Assembly (NCBI RefSeq): GCF_007655005.1
Contig: NZ_SZVW01000031.1
Location: forward strand, 27,394-91,393
Source of the DNA: Streptomyces tibetensis
Lineage (GTDB): Bacteria > Actinomycetota > Actinomycetes > Streptomycetales > Streptomycetaceae
Length of the DNA: 64,000 nucleotides
Direction of reading: 5' to 3'
Shown here piece by piece: positions 32,377 to 40,096 of the stretch (position 1 is its first letter; every line of letters begins with the position of its first letter). Under the pieces are notes generated by a model. That model had not been told where the DNA came from. It searched no databases and worked only from the letters and a program-made list of their open reading frames with translations. The position numbers and the translations under genes are program-made.

Positions 32377-33522
32377 TCAATCCTTCGCCCCGGCGACCTC
32401 GGTCACGGTTTGGACTCCTCGGGAAACCGCGAGCCTGGCGGCACCCACGACGGTGCCGAGATCGCCGACCGTGCTGCTGACGACCTCGGTGGGCCAGCTC
32501 AGCCGGGCGAGCTCGGCCCGGACACCGTGCAGGAGCTGCGGGTACGCGCCGGTGCTGCCTCCCAGCACGACCAGCCCCGGGTCCAGTACCGCGGTCACGG
32601 CGGCGGCCAGCCGGCCCACGTCCACGGCATGGCGGTCGACCACGGCGCGGGCGGCGGCGCGGCCCTGTCCGGCGAAGGCGAAGAGCTCCTCGGCGGTGCG
32701 GGGGCAGGGCCCGTCGGTGTCCGGCCAGGCCTCGGCCGCGCGCCGCAGCAGCGAGCGCGAGCCGATGTACTCCTCCAGGGCCTCGTGGCGGGGCTCGCGC
32801 CCGTCGTCCCACGGGTAGGGAATCCGGGCCAGCTCACCGGCGGCGCCGTTCGCTCCCCGCAGCACCTGGCCGCCGACGACGATGCCGAGGCCGATACCGA
32901 CGCCGATCCGAAGGTAGCCGAAGATGTTCCGGCCCCGGGCGGCGCCTTCGTGCAGCTCGGCGAGGGCGGCGCAGTTGACGTTGTTCTCCAGATGGACGGG
33001 AACGCCCGGCGGCAGCGCGACGGTCACGGCGTCGAAGACGGGACCGGCCTTCGCGGTCGCCGGACGCATGCCGGTGCCCTCCTTGCGCGGCGCGGTGACG
33101 TCACCGACGGCGACGACGATGGTCCGCAGCGGGGCGTCGGCGGGCAGCGCGTCGAGCGCCTCGCGCACGACGTCGGCGGCGCCCTCCCGGGACCCGGTGG
33201 CCTCGGCGAGCAGCGTGCCGTCCAGGGCGCAGCCGCGGACCCGGGTGAGGGCGGGGCCGAGGTCGACGGCGAGCACGGCCCCCGCGGCCGGCCCGAGACG
33301 GTAGACGGCGGCGTTGCGCCCCGTGCCGCTGGAGGCGGTGCCGGAGTGGGCGGCGAGCCCGACGCTCTCCAGTTCCGCGACGGCGGACGACACCGTCGGC
33401 TTGGACAGTCCCGCGAGGCTCGCGAGCTGCGGCCGGGTCGCCCGGCCGGCTCCGGCCAGCACGGCGAACACCGCGCCCGCGCTCTCGGTCAGGCGGGGGG
33501 CTCTTGCCAGGTCTTGTTCCAA
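32377..33522 (-). CDS. ROK-family transcriptional regulator
   Basis: A 381-residue repressor. The N-terminal winged helix (TRPQLASLAGLSKPTVSSAV, residues ~30-50) binds DNA. The rest is a ROK sugar-kinase-like domain with AVDLGPALTRVRG and GVGIGLGIVVGGQVLRGANG. The canonical Zn-binding Cys cluster is not visible, so ligand sensing may differ from standard ROK kinases. The start is TTG 33522 behind GGGG. It is divergent from the BadF-type kinase and upstream of the ABC operon. A 24-base inverted repeat between the divergent genes is its likely operator. Confidence 0.88.
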   Translation of the reverse strand: MEQDLARAPRLTESAGAVFAVLAGAGRATRPQLASLAGLSKPTVSSAVAELESVGLAAHSGTASSGTGRNAAVYRLGPAAGAVLAVDLGPALTRVRGCALDGTLLAEATGSREGAADVVREALDALPADAPLRTIVVAVGDVTAPRKEGTGMRPATAKAGPVFDAVTVALPPGVPVHLENNVNCAALAELHEGAARGRNIFGYLRIGVGIGLGIVVGGQVLRGANGAAGELARIPYPWDDGREPRHEALEEYIGSRSLLRRAAEAWPDTDGPCPRTAEELFAFAGQGRAAARAVVDRHAVDVGRLAAAVTAVLDPGLVVLGGSTGAYPQLLHGVRAELARLSWPTEVVSSTVGDLGTVVGAARLAVSRGVQTVTEVAGAKD

Positions 33523-33608
33523 CAGTTACCCCACACAGGTCACGGGCCGCTCTCCCCGGGCGATCGGCTACGCGAACGGCTCCGTGGGATGCGGCGATGG
33601 GATTCCTC

Positions 33609-33646
33609 TTGACGCACTGTACTTCGTTAGTTAACTTCCTAACGAA
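33609..33646 (+). promoter_or_regulatory. Divergent promoter region with putative ROK operator
   Basis: TTGACG at 33609-33614 is a likely -35 element for the kinase gene. The inverted repeat TTCGTTAG (33623-33630), eight-base spacer, CTAACGAA (33639-33646) covers the expected -10 region and the upstream side of the ROK gene. It contains GTTAGTTAAC, which resembles other ROK operators. An unrelated short repeat (AGTTG T CAACT) lies at 33702-33712. Confidence 0.6.
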
Positions 33647-33774
33647 CGTCACGGTACTCGCCTGCCGTGATTCCGCCAGAGGCCCGTCCCGGGGCTTCCA
33701 GAGTTGTCAACTGCCCTTCTCTCAGGCACGGTTCGCCCGCCGTCGCAGCACTGCGCACCGACGAAAGAGGATCC

Positions 33775-34683
33775 GTGCAGGACTCCACCTCCGCCAGCTC
33801 CCTCGTGCTCGGCATCGATGTGGGCGGCACCAAGACGCACCTCCGCGCTCTCGCGGGGGACCACCGCGTCGTCGATCACGTCCGTTCGAGTGCCGGCTGG
33901 CGGCCGCACGACCCCGCGGCCGCGGCCGGCTGGCTGACCGGCGTGGTCCGCGAGACCCTGCCGGCCGGCGCCGCGCCCTCGGCTCTTGCCGTGGGCGCGC
34001 ACGCCTGCGAGACACCCCGCCAGTGCGCGCGGATCCGCACCGCTCTGGAGAGTGCCTTCGGCGTGCCCGCACTGGTCGTGGGCGACGCGGAGCTCCTCGT
34101 CCCCGCCGCCGGTCTGGACAAGGGCGTCGGCCTGGTCGCCGGCACCGGGTCCGTCGCCGTGGGGCGGCTGCCCGACGGCACCACTGTCCAGGTGGGCGGC
34201 TGGGGCGCCGTGCTCGGCGACGAGGGCGGCGCCGCCGGTCTCGTCCGGGAGGCGGCCCGTGCCGCCTGGGCGGCGCACGACCTGGGCGAGGAACCCGACG
34301 AGCTGGCGGTCGGCCTCGTGGCCTCGCTGGGCGTGCCGGAGGTACCGGCGCTGGGCGCGGCTCTGGAGAGCGCCACCGACGTCTCCGCCGAGTGGGGCCG
34401 GCACGCTCCCGTCGTCTTCGCGGCTGCCGAGGCGGGCTCGACGCTCGCGCGTGCGGTGATCGACGAGGCGGGCCGCTCCCTCGCCGCACTCGTCGCCCGT
34501 CTCGCCGCGCGCGGGGCCGTCGTCGACGACGTGGTGGTCGCGGGCGGCACCGTGCTGTCCCAGCCCGCGCTCTACGACGCCCTCACCGCGGCCCTCGCCG
34601 GCGCCCTGCCCGCGGCCCGCACCAGGCCGCTGCGGGAGCCGCCGGTCGAGGGCGCGGTGGCACTGGCACGATCACTGCTCTGA
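33775..34683 (+). CDS. BadF/BcrA-type ATPase, N-acetylglucosamine-kinase-like
   Basis: A 302-residue sugar-kinase-fold protein. LVLGIDVGGTKTHLRAL is the phosphate-1 loop, LVVGDAELLVPAAG carries the catalytic-type Asp, VGLVAGTGSVAVGRL is phosphate 2, WGAVLGDEGGAAGLVREAAR the family signature and VVVAGGTVLSQPALYDAL the adenosine loop. BadF/BadG-type members include GlcNAc and glucosamine kinases. GTG 33775 follows AAAGAGGATCC. Placed opposite the ROK gene, it probably phosphorylates the monosaccharide released from the imported oligosaccharide. Confidence 0.83.
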   Translation: MQDSTSASSLVLGIDVGGTKTHLRALAGDHRVVDHVRSSAGWRPHDPAAAAGWLTGVVRETLPAGAAPSALAVGAHACETPRQCARIRTALESAFGVPALVVGDAELLVPAAGLDKGVGLVAGTGSVAVGRLPDGTTVQVGGWGAVLGDEGGAAGLVREAARAAWAAHDLGEEPDELAVGLVASLGVPEVPALGAALESATDVSAEWGRHAPVVFAAAEAGSTLARAVIDEAGRSLAALVARLAARGAVVDDVVVAGGTVLSQPALYDALTAALAGALPAARTRPLREPPVEGAVALARSLL

Positions 34684-34717
34684 CGTGCCGGGGCGCGGGT
34701 GCCCTCTCGTTCACCCG

Positions 34718-34731
34718 CGGGACATGTCCCG
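34718..34731. promoter_or_regulatory. Perfect 14-bp palindrome upstream of the PAP2 phosphatase
   Basis: CGGGACATGTCCCG is a perfect palindrome 156 bases before the phosphatase start, with GTTCACCCGCG (one PHO-box-like unit) immediately to its left at 34709. It may be an operator; only one PHO-type repeat is present, so PhoP control is weakly supported. The rest of the ~200-base gap shows no clear element. Confidence 0.35.
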
Positions 34732-34886
34732 GTCGCAGCACCCTCGCCGATGGGACACAACCCGGCCGTAGTTCTTCGCTCGTAGACAACACCTGACACA
34801 CGGGGCACTCAACTCCCCTTCGTATCAGGCAAGATCGCACGATCGCACCCGGCCGCAGGGCCGCAGAACTGAAGAGAGGCACACCC

Positions 34887-36806
34887 ATGCCGTCATCCGC
34901 CGGGCACCACTCCCCCACCCTGAACCGGAGGGGTTTCCTCAGAACCTCCCTGGGCGGCTCGGCCGCGCTGGTCGCCGCACCGGCCTTCGTCGGCTGGCTG
35001 GGCGCAGCGGATGCCAAGGCAGCCACCGCTCCCGCCGCGTTCGTCGACGACTACAAGACCAACGTCCTGGCGAACCAGACGCCCGAGACCAACGCGGTCG
35101 TCCGGGCCCTGGGGGGCTTCGCCCAGATATGGAAGACCGGCGGAGCCTGGAACACCGGCACCCCGCTCATGCCGGACATACTGCGCGCCAACGTGCGCTA
35201 CTGCGAGCGGATCACCACCGAGCGCACCGACGCGGAGGCCAGGAAGGCTTTCATCATCGACCGGCAGCACCAGAGCTACTCGATGATCGACGGCCTCGGC
35301 CCGCTCGCCACGCTCTACAAGACGGGGGCCAAGGCGGTCACGTCGATCACCAGCGCCCCGGACGGCACACCGCCGGCCAAGATCGACGACGCCGTGCCCG
35401 CCGACGCCCCGGCGGGCTCCGCGCTGGGCGCCGGCTCGTACGACTCCGAACTGGGCCAGGTGGCCCGGCTGGTGGACACCCTGCGCGGCAACTGGGCGTC
35501 CGGAAACCCCGCCAAGTTCGCCTATCTGTATCCGCGGCCGTGGCGGATGAACGAGGACAGCGAGGTCGTCGACACCGGCAGGAAGGACGAGTTCGGCTTC
35601 CCGGTGTACGAGTCGAAGGTCGTGGTCGCCCCGCAGCTGCTGCGCCAGCGCAGCGACAAGCCGACCGATGACGGCGGCTTCCCCAGCGGCCACACCAACG
35701 CCCTGCACCTGGCCTCGCTGGCCTACGCGTACGCGGTTCCCGAGCGCTTCCAGGAGCTGGTGACGCGCGCCCTGGAACTCGCCCACACCCGGATCGTCGC
35801 CGGCATGCACTCCCCCGTCGACGTGCTCGGCGGCCGGATCATGGCCACCGCGCTGGCCGCCGCCACCCTGGCGGACCCGGCCAACTCGGGGCTCAAGGCG
35901 GCGGCCCGCGCCCAGGCCCTGGCCTATTTCACGGAGAAGACCGGTACGACGGCGGACACCCTGTACGCGTACGCGCACTCCGCGGACACCGGGACCGACC
36001 CCTACGCCGACCGGGAGGCCAACGCCCGCGCGGCCCGGCCCCGGCTGACGTACATCCTGCCCCGCCGCGGCCGCAAGGACCCGCTCACGGTTCCGAAGGG
36101 CGCGGAGGTGCTGCTGGAGACGCGGCTGCCGTACCTGACCGCGGCCCAGCGGCGCGAGGTGCTGCGGACGACCGCGCTGCCGTCGGGCTACGTGCTGCTG
36201 GACGGCTTCGAACAGTGGGGGCGGCTGAACCTGTTCGCCGCGGCGGACGGTTACGGCGCCTTCGAGCGGGACGTCGTCGTGACGCTGGACGCGGCGGCCG
36301 GGGGCTTCCACGCGGCCGACAGCTGGCGCAACGACATCGAGGGCGAGGGCGGCCTGACCAAGCGCGGTTCGGGCACGCTCACCCTGACGGGCCACAACTG
36401 CTACCACGGCGGGACCGCCGTCGAGGCCGGCACCCTGGTCGCCGCCTCGCCGGGCGCCCTCGGCGAGGGCGACGTGCACGTCACGGGCGGCACGCTCCGC
36501 GTGGACGAGGTCGCGCGGGTGCGCGGCTCGTTCGTCCAGGAGGGCGAGTCGGCGTTGGAGCTGCCGCTGCGCAGGAAGCACGGCCCGGCCCTGACGGTGC
36601 GCCGTCGGGTTCTGCTGGGCCGGGGCAGCGTGCTGTCCCTGCGGCTCGACGCCGAGCGGCCGCCGGCCGCGGGGACGACCGTTCCCGTCCTGTCGGCTTC
36701 GCAGCTGCGCGGCCGGTTCGACCGTGTCGAGCTGGACTCGACGTCGCTGCGGGCCGTGCCGGTGTACACGGCTGACGGTCTGTCGGTGCGACTCGTGAGG
36801 CGGTAG
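34887..36806 (+). CDS. Tat-exported PAP2-family phosphatase with PATR repeat
   Basis: A 639-residue secreted protein. A Tat signal (LNRRGFLRTSLGGSAALVAA, then ADAKA) indicates folded export. The acid-phosphatase/PAP2 core carries DDGGFPSGHTNALHLASLAY (motif 2) and HTRIVAGMHSPVDVLGGRIM (motif 3, His nucleophile). A basic motif 1 is probably in LLRQRSDKPT. Around residues 490-520, EGGLTKRGSGTLTLTGHNCY plus HGGTAVEAGTLVA is an autotransporter-associated PATR repeat, followed by a beta-rich tail. It should release phosphate from organic esters outside the cell. AGAGAGG precedes the ATG. Confidence 0.88.
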   Translation: MPSSAGHHSPTLNRRGFLRTSLGGSAALVAAPAFVGWLGAADAKAATAPAAFVDDYKTNVLANQTPETNAVVRALGGFAQIWKTGGAWNTGTPLMPDILRANVRYCERITTERTDAEARKAFIIDRQHQSYSMIDGLGPLATLYKTGAKAVTSITSAPDGTPPAKIDDAVPADAPAGSALGAGSYDSELGQVARLVDTLRGNWASGNPAKFAYLYPRPWRMNEDSEVVDTGRKDEFGFPVYESKVVVAPQLLRQRSDKPTDDGGFPSGHTNALHLASLAYAYAVPERFQELVTRALELAHTRIVAGMHSPVDVLGGRIMATALAAATLADPANSGLKAAARAQALAYFTEKTGTTADTLYAYAHSADTGTDPYADREANARAARPRLTYILPRRGRKDPLTVPKGAEVLLETRLPYLTAAQRREVLRTTALPSGYVLLDGFEQWGRLNLFAAADGYGAFERDVVVTLDAAAGGFHAADSWRNDIEGEGGLTKRGSGTLTLTGHNCYHGGTAVEAGTLVAASPGALGEGDVHVTGGTLRVDEVARVRGSFVQEGESALELPLRRKHGPALTVRRRVLLGRGSVLSLRLDAERPPAAGTTVPVLSASQLRGRFDRVELDSTSLRAVPVYTADGLSVRLVRR

Positions 36807-37052
36807 CGCCTTCTTCGGCGGGGGCTGATGCGCAGTGGGGCCATGACGGACCCCTGAATCGCTCCCGCCGTTCCGCGGCCCGTGTCACTGTCGCCCCCGG
36901 CACCACGCCCGCTCCCGGGGCGGGCCGACCGGACTGCCGGGCACGCCGGGCCGCGCCCAGCGCGGGCCGGGCAGTCGGCGGCAGCCGCCCCGTCGACGAT
37001 GTCCGGCACTCGATCACGCCGTACCGCCGCCGAGTGGCGGGGCACGCACAGG

Positions 37053-37454
37053 TCAGTGGGCCGCGTAGAAGAACCCGTCCGCGCTCACGTGCTGCATGAC
37101 CCTGCTCGCCACCCGGTAGCGGCCGTTGGGCACCTCGGGGCACTTCGCCACGTGGACCGCGAGCGGGCCGGCGAACTCGTAACCGCGGCGTTCCGCGTGG
37201 CGGGACAGGCTGTCGGTGAGGGCCTGGCCCACGTCGGTGCCGGTGCGGGTCAGATGGTCGTGCACGTCGTCGGGGAGCTCCACGTCATAGGCGTTGGGGA
37301 CCATGACGCGGCCCTCACGGCACACGACGGCGTTGTCGTCGCACTCGCGCCGCAGGGCGTCGAGGACCTCGACCGGTTCCTTGTCGAGGAGCCGCGCCCA
37401 CAGCGCGTCCCAGCGGTTCTCCAGGGTCTGTTCCAGCGCACTCAGCGCGCTCAT
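37053..37454 (-). CDS. Stand-alone DUF3662 (FhaA N-terminal domain) protein
   Basis: A 133-residue protein matching only the N-terminal domain of FhaA: LEQTLENRWDALWARLLDKE, LDALRRECDDNAVVCREGRV and VPNAYDVELPDDVHDHL, closing with RYRVASRVMQHV. In normal FhaA this domain precedes a phosphothreonine-binding FHA domain in the PknB/Pup-era cell-division locus. Here no FHA domain and no Ser/Thr kinase follow. AGGAG lies seven bases upstream. A small acidic protein gene precedes it on the same strand with a 51-base gap. Confidence 0.82.
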   Translation of the reverse strand: MSALSALEQTLENRWDALWARLLDKEPVEVLDALRRECDDNAVVCREGRVMVPNAYDVELPDDVHDHLTRTGTDVGQALTDSLSRHAERRGYEFAGPLAVHVAKCPEVPNGRYRVASRVMQHVSADGFFYAAH

Positions 37455-37505
37455 GCCGTCTCTCCTGCCGGAAGCGTCGTCGGTTGGTCGGGGGCGGGGA
37501 TGTCC

Positions 37506-37667
37506 CTAGCGGTCGCCGAAGTCGTCGGGGCGCACCTCGGCCTCCTCCAGGGCCTCGCGCATCGTGCGGCCGGTGGCGCCCGGCGGGCGCGTGCGGTTCT
37601 CGTCGTGCTGTTCCAGCAGTTCGTCGGTGGTCTGCGTCTTGGGCCGGTTCTCCTCGGGGACGGTCAT
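37506..37667 (-). CDS. Small acidic protein (53 aa)
   Basis: A 53-residue protein starting MTVPEENRPKTQTTDELLEQ with a helical, highly charged sequence ending VRPDDFGDR. It has a strong GAGGAG eight bases before the ATG, and codon use is typical of the genome, so it is very likely translated. No domain is recognised. It lies upstream of the FhaA-like gene on the same strand and may be co-transcribed with it. Confidence 0.6.
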   Translation of the reverse strand: MTVPEENRPKTQTTDELLEQHDENRTRPPGATGRTMREALEEAEVRPDDFGDR

Positions 37668-37822
37668 GACGTCAGCTCCTCACTTCGATCGCGTGCGGCG
37701 GCGGGTTCCCGCCCGGCGTACGGGTAACCCACTGCCGGGCAGCTCATGCTGCCCGGAGAAGCCCTGGTCACCATGTGCGTGAGCTATGTTGAACGTCCGT
37801 GGGAGACGAAGGAGGCGCACCG

Positions 37823-38740
37823 GTGCCATCGCCGCAGCAGGCACGCGCACAGGCATCCGCGATCACCTCGGGGAAGGCCGCCCCCGAAGCGGAGGTTTCC
37901 CCGTCTGCCCAGCTCAGGGCGCTCTTCGACCGTCCTCGGCTGTCCCCGGGGCAGCGGCGTATCGCGCAGTACCTGATCGAGCACATCACCGAGGCGGCGT
38001 TCCTGTCGATCACGGATCTCGCGGACCGGGTCGGCGTCAGCCAGCCCTCGGTGACGCGGTTCGCCTCGGCGGTCGGCTTCAGCGGTTACCCCGCGCTGCG
38101 GGAGAAGCTGCAGTCGATCGCGCTGGGCACCCTCGCCGTCGGCCCGGCCGAGGAGATGCGGGGCAACGAACTGCAGGCTGCGGTCGACGCCGAGATCGAG
38201 AACCTGGAGAACCTGCGGCGGGACCTGGCCGACCCGAGCGTGGTCATCGACGTCGGCCGCAAGCTCTCGTCCTCGGCCCCCCTGACGATCCTCGGGCTGC
38301 GCATCTCCGTCTCGCTCGCCGAGTACTTCGCCTATGCCGCCCGCCGGATCCATCCGGACGTGCGCCTCGTGACCCGGGGCGGCAGCGTCGCCTACGACGC
38401 GCTGCTGCAGTCGCGTGAGGCGGGCGGGACATGGGTGCTGGCGTTCTCCATGCCCCGGCACGCCCAGGAGACCCTGACCGCTGTGCGGGTCGCGCGGGGC
38501 GCCGGGCTCAAGGTCGCCCTGATCACCGATCTCGCGCTCGGGCCGCTCGCGGACGAGGCCGACGTCGTCTTCGCCATCGGGACGGGGTCGCGACTGGTGT
38601 TCGACTCCTACGCGGCCCCGGGCGTGATGTGCTCGGCGCTGCTGCAGGCCATGACGGACGCGGATCCGGAGCGGACGCAGGCGCGGCTGGAGGAGTACGA
38701 GCAGGTCGCCGACCAGCACCAGTTCTTCCTCAGGGACTGA
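37823..38740 (+). CDS. RpiR/MurR-family regulator with SIS domain
   Basis: A 305-residue transcription factor. The N-terminal RpiR helix-turn-helix includes LSPGQRRIAQYLIEHITEAA and LADRVGVSQPSVTRFASAVG. The C-terminal SIS domain (TILGLRISVSLAEYFAYAAR, VLAFSMPRHAQETLTAVRVA) binds a phosphosugar. I chose GTG 37823 because AAGGAGG sits seven bases upstream; GTG 37799 in frame lacks one. It stands apart from sugar genes; its target may be the adjacent A+T-rich intergenic region. Confidence 0.88.
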   Translation: MPSPQQARAQASAITSGKAAPEAEVSPSAQLRALFDRPRLSPGQRRIAQYLIEHITEAAFLSITDLADRVGVSQPSVTRFASAVGFSGYPALREKLQSIALGTLAVGPAEEMRGNELQAAVDAEIENLENLRRDLADPSVVIDVGRKLSSSAPLTILGLRISVSLAEYFAYAARRIHPDVRLVTRGGSVAYDALLQSREAGGTWVLAFSMPRHAQETLTAVRVARGAGLKVALITDLALGPLADEADVVFAIGTGSRLVFDSYAAPGVMCSALLQAMTDADPERTQARLEEYEQVADQHQFFLRD

Positions 38741-38785
38741 GCGGCGCCCGTGGCTCCCACAAGGGGACCATCCACAACAAAGCGC

Positions 38786-38803
38786 GCATGAATGTTTTCA
38801 TGC
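38786..38803. promoter_or_regulatory. Inverted repeat in an A+T-rich island after the RpiR gene
   Basis: GCATGAA (38786-38792) and TTCATGC (38797-38803) flank TGTT. They are followed within 20 bases by GCATATATAAATAC (38821-38834), an exceptionally A+T-rich stretch in this genome. TGAA...TTCA repeats are typical of RpiR-type operators. A promoter for the downstream small gene probably lies here (TTGCAA at 38807-38812), although the -10 is uncertain. Confidence 0.5.
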
Positions 38804-39004
38804 TCCTTGCAAACCGGATGGCATATATAAATACTGCTCACGGATCGCGACCCGGCCGGTTCCGGATCCGTTCCGCACCCGTGGAGCCGGGTCCTACCCA
38901 CTCCGGGTCCCGGGTGTCCGTGGCGGCCCCGGTCATCCCCTGGGCCGGGGCCGCCCCGACCCGTCGTCCACCCTTACGACGCCGCACACCCGGAAGCGAT
39001 GATC

Positions 39005-39379
39005 ATGCAACTGACGACCACGCGCATCAGCCCCGACTGGCCCTGCCAGGTCAAGACGCCCGGGAGCTACGACTGGGAGCGCTCGGCGGCCAAGTGGCTG
39101 CGCGAACTGGTGCCCACGCGCTACGCCGGCTACCCCGTGTTCATCCGCCACCCCGTCCTCCTCGCCCGGCACGCCCACATCCAGGTCCAGAACGAGATCC
39201 GGGTCGCCCGCACCGCCCTGCAGACCGCCCGCGCCGACCTGCCCGGACTGGGCCTGCACGAGGGGGTCATCGAGCACACGATCAAGTTGTACGCGGCCGA
39301 GGTCATGCAGCTCCAGCACATCGCGCGCAGCGTCCGGGCGGTCACCCAGGCCCTGGTGGAGGCGAACCGCCAGCCGTGA
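39005..39379 (+). CDS. Hypothetical protein (124 aa)
   Basis: A 124-residue soluble protein starting MQLTTTRISPDWPCQVKTPG. It has the motif LVPTRYAGYPVFIRHPVLLA and a long C-terminal helix (IEHTIKLYAAEVMQLQHIAR). No family is recognised. ATG 39005 has GGAAG eight bases upstream; an ATG two codons earlier is too close to it. The 259-base leader is the A+T-rich region described at 38786. Confidence 0.62.
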   Translation: MQLTTTRISPDWPCQVKTPGSYDWERSAAKWLRELVPTRYAGYPVFIRHPVLLARHAHIQVQNEIRVARTALQTARADLPGLGLHEGVIEHTIKLYAAEVMQLQHIARSVRAVTQALVEANRQP

Positions 39380-39422
39380 GCCGCCGGGCATGACCGGCGC
39401 CGCGCGTGGCACACGTGGGGGA

Positions 39423-39989
39423 ATGAGCACCACGAAAGGCCGGCGCGGCGAGCCGGTGACCACGGTCCTGACCTGGCAGGTGCGTCCCGGCCGGGAGCAG
39501 CGGTTCGAGGAGTGGACGCACGGCATCACCCGCTGCGCGAGACAGTTCCCCGGCAACGAGGGCGTCTCCTGGCTGACCCCCGAGGACGGCCACCGCTACC
39601 ACGCGGTGCTGCGGTGGTCCGATCAGCACCGGCTCGCCGCCTGGCTGGAGTCCGAGGAGCGTGCGCGCTGGCACCGGCGGATCGAGGACGTGGCCACCGA
39701 GGTCAGCAGCGAACGCCAGTCGACGAGCGGGATGGAGACCTGGTTCAGCCTGCCGGGCACCACCGTGCAGGCACCGCCCCGCTGGAAGATGGTCCTCACC
39801 ACCTTCCTCGGCGCCTACCCCTTCACCCTGCTCATCCAGTGGCTGGTGACGCCGCACACCACCGGCTGGCCGCTGCCCCTTCGGGCCGCCGTCTTCCCGC
39901 TGGTGCTGCTGCCGCTCCTGACGTACCTGGTGATGCCGCGGCTCAGCCGGCTGCTGCGGCTGTGGCTGTATCCGCGCGACGGGAACTGA
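39423..39989 (+). CDS. ABM-domain membrane protein
   Basis: A 188-residue protein. Residues ~10-100 form an antibiotic-biosynthesis-monooxygenase (ABM) ferredoxin-like fold: TTVLTWQVRPGREQRFEEWT and HGITRCARQFPGNEGVSWLT, then YHAVLRWSDQHRLAAWLES. Two C-terminal helices follow (LTTFLGAYPFTLLIQWLV, AAVFPLVLLPLLTYLVMP), placing it in the membrane. Such ABM-membrane fusions are common in actinobacteria; their substrate is unknown. The GGGGGA before ATG 39423 is very close, so a downstream GTG (MTTVLTW) is an alternative. Confidence 0.8.
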   Translation: MSTTKGRRGEPVTTVLTWQVRPGREQRFEEWTHGITRCARQFPGNEGVSWLTPEDGHRYHAVLRWSDQHRLAAWLESEERARWHRRIEDVATEVSSERQSTSGMETWFSLPGTTVQAPPRWKMVLTTFLGAYPFTLLIQWLVTPHTTGWPLPLRAAVFPLVLLPLLTYLVMPRLSRLLRLWLYPRDGN

Positions 39990-40096
39990 GCGGTTCTCCG
40001 CGAGGCAGATGTGGCCCGAGGGGCCACGGAGGTGGACGGGCGGTCCGTGCGCACAAGGCGGTCTGCGAATCGGGCCAGGTGTGCGATGCTCAACGC

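Noticed and set aside
40011..40027. Short hairpin GTGGCCC/GGGCCAC before the ANTAR-PP2C gene
   Set aside because: Only seven base pairs; expected often by chance in this G+C-rich DNA.
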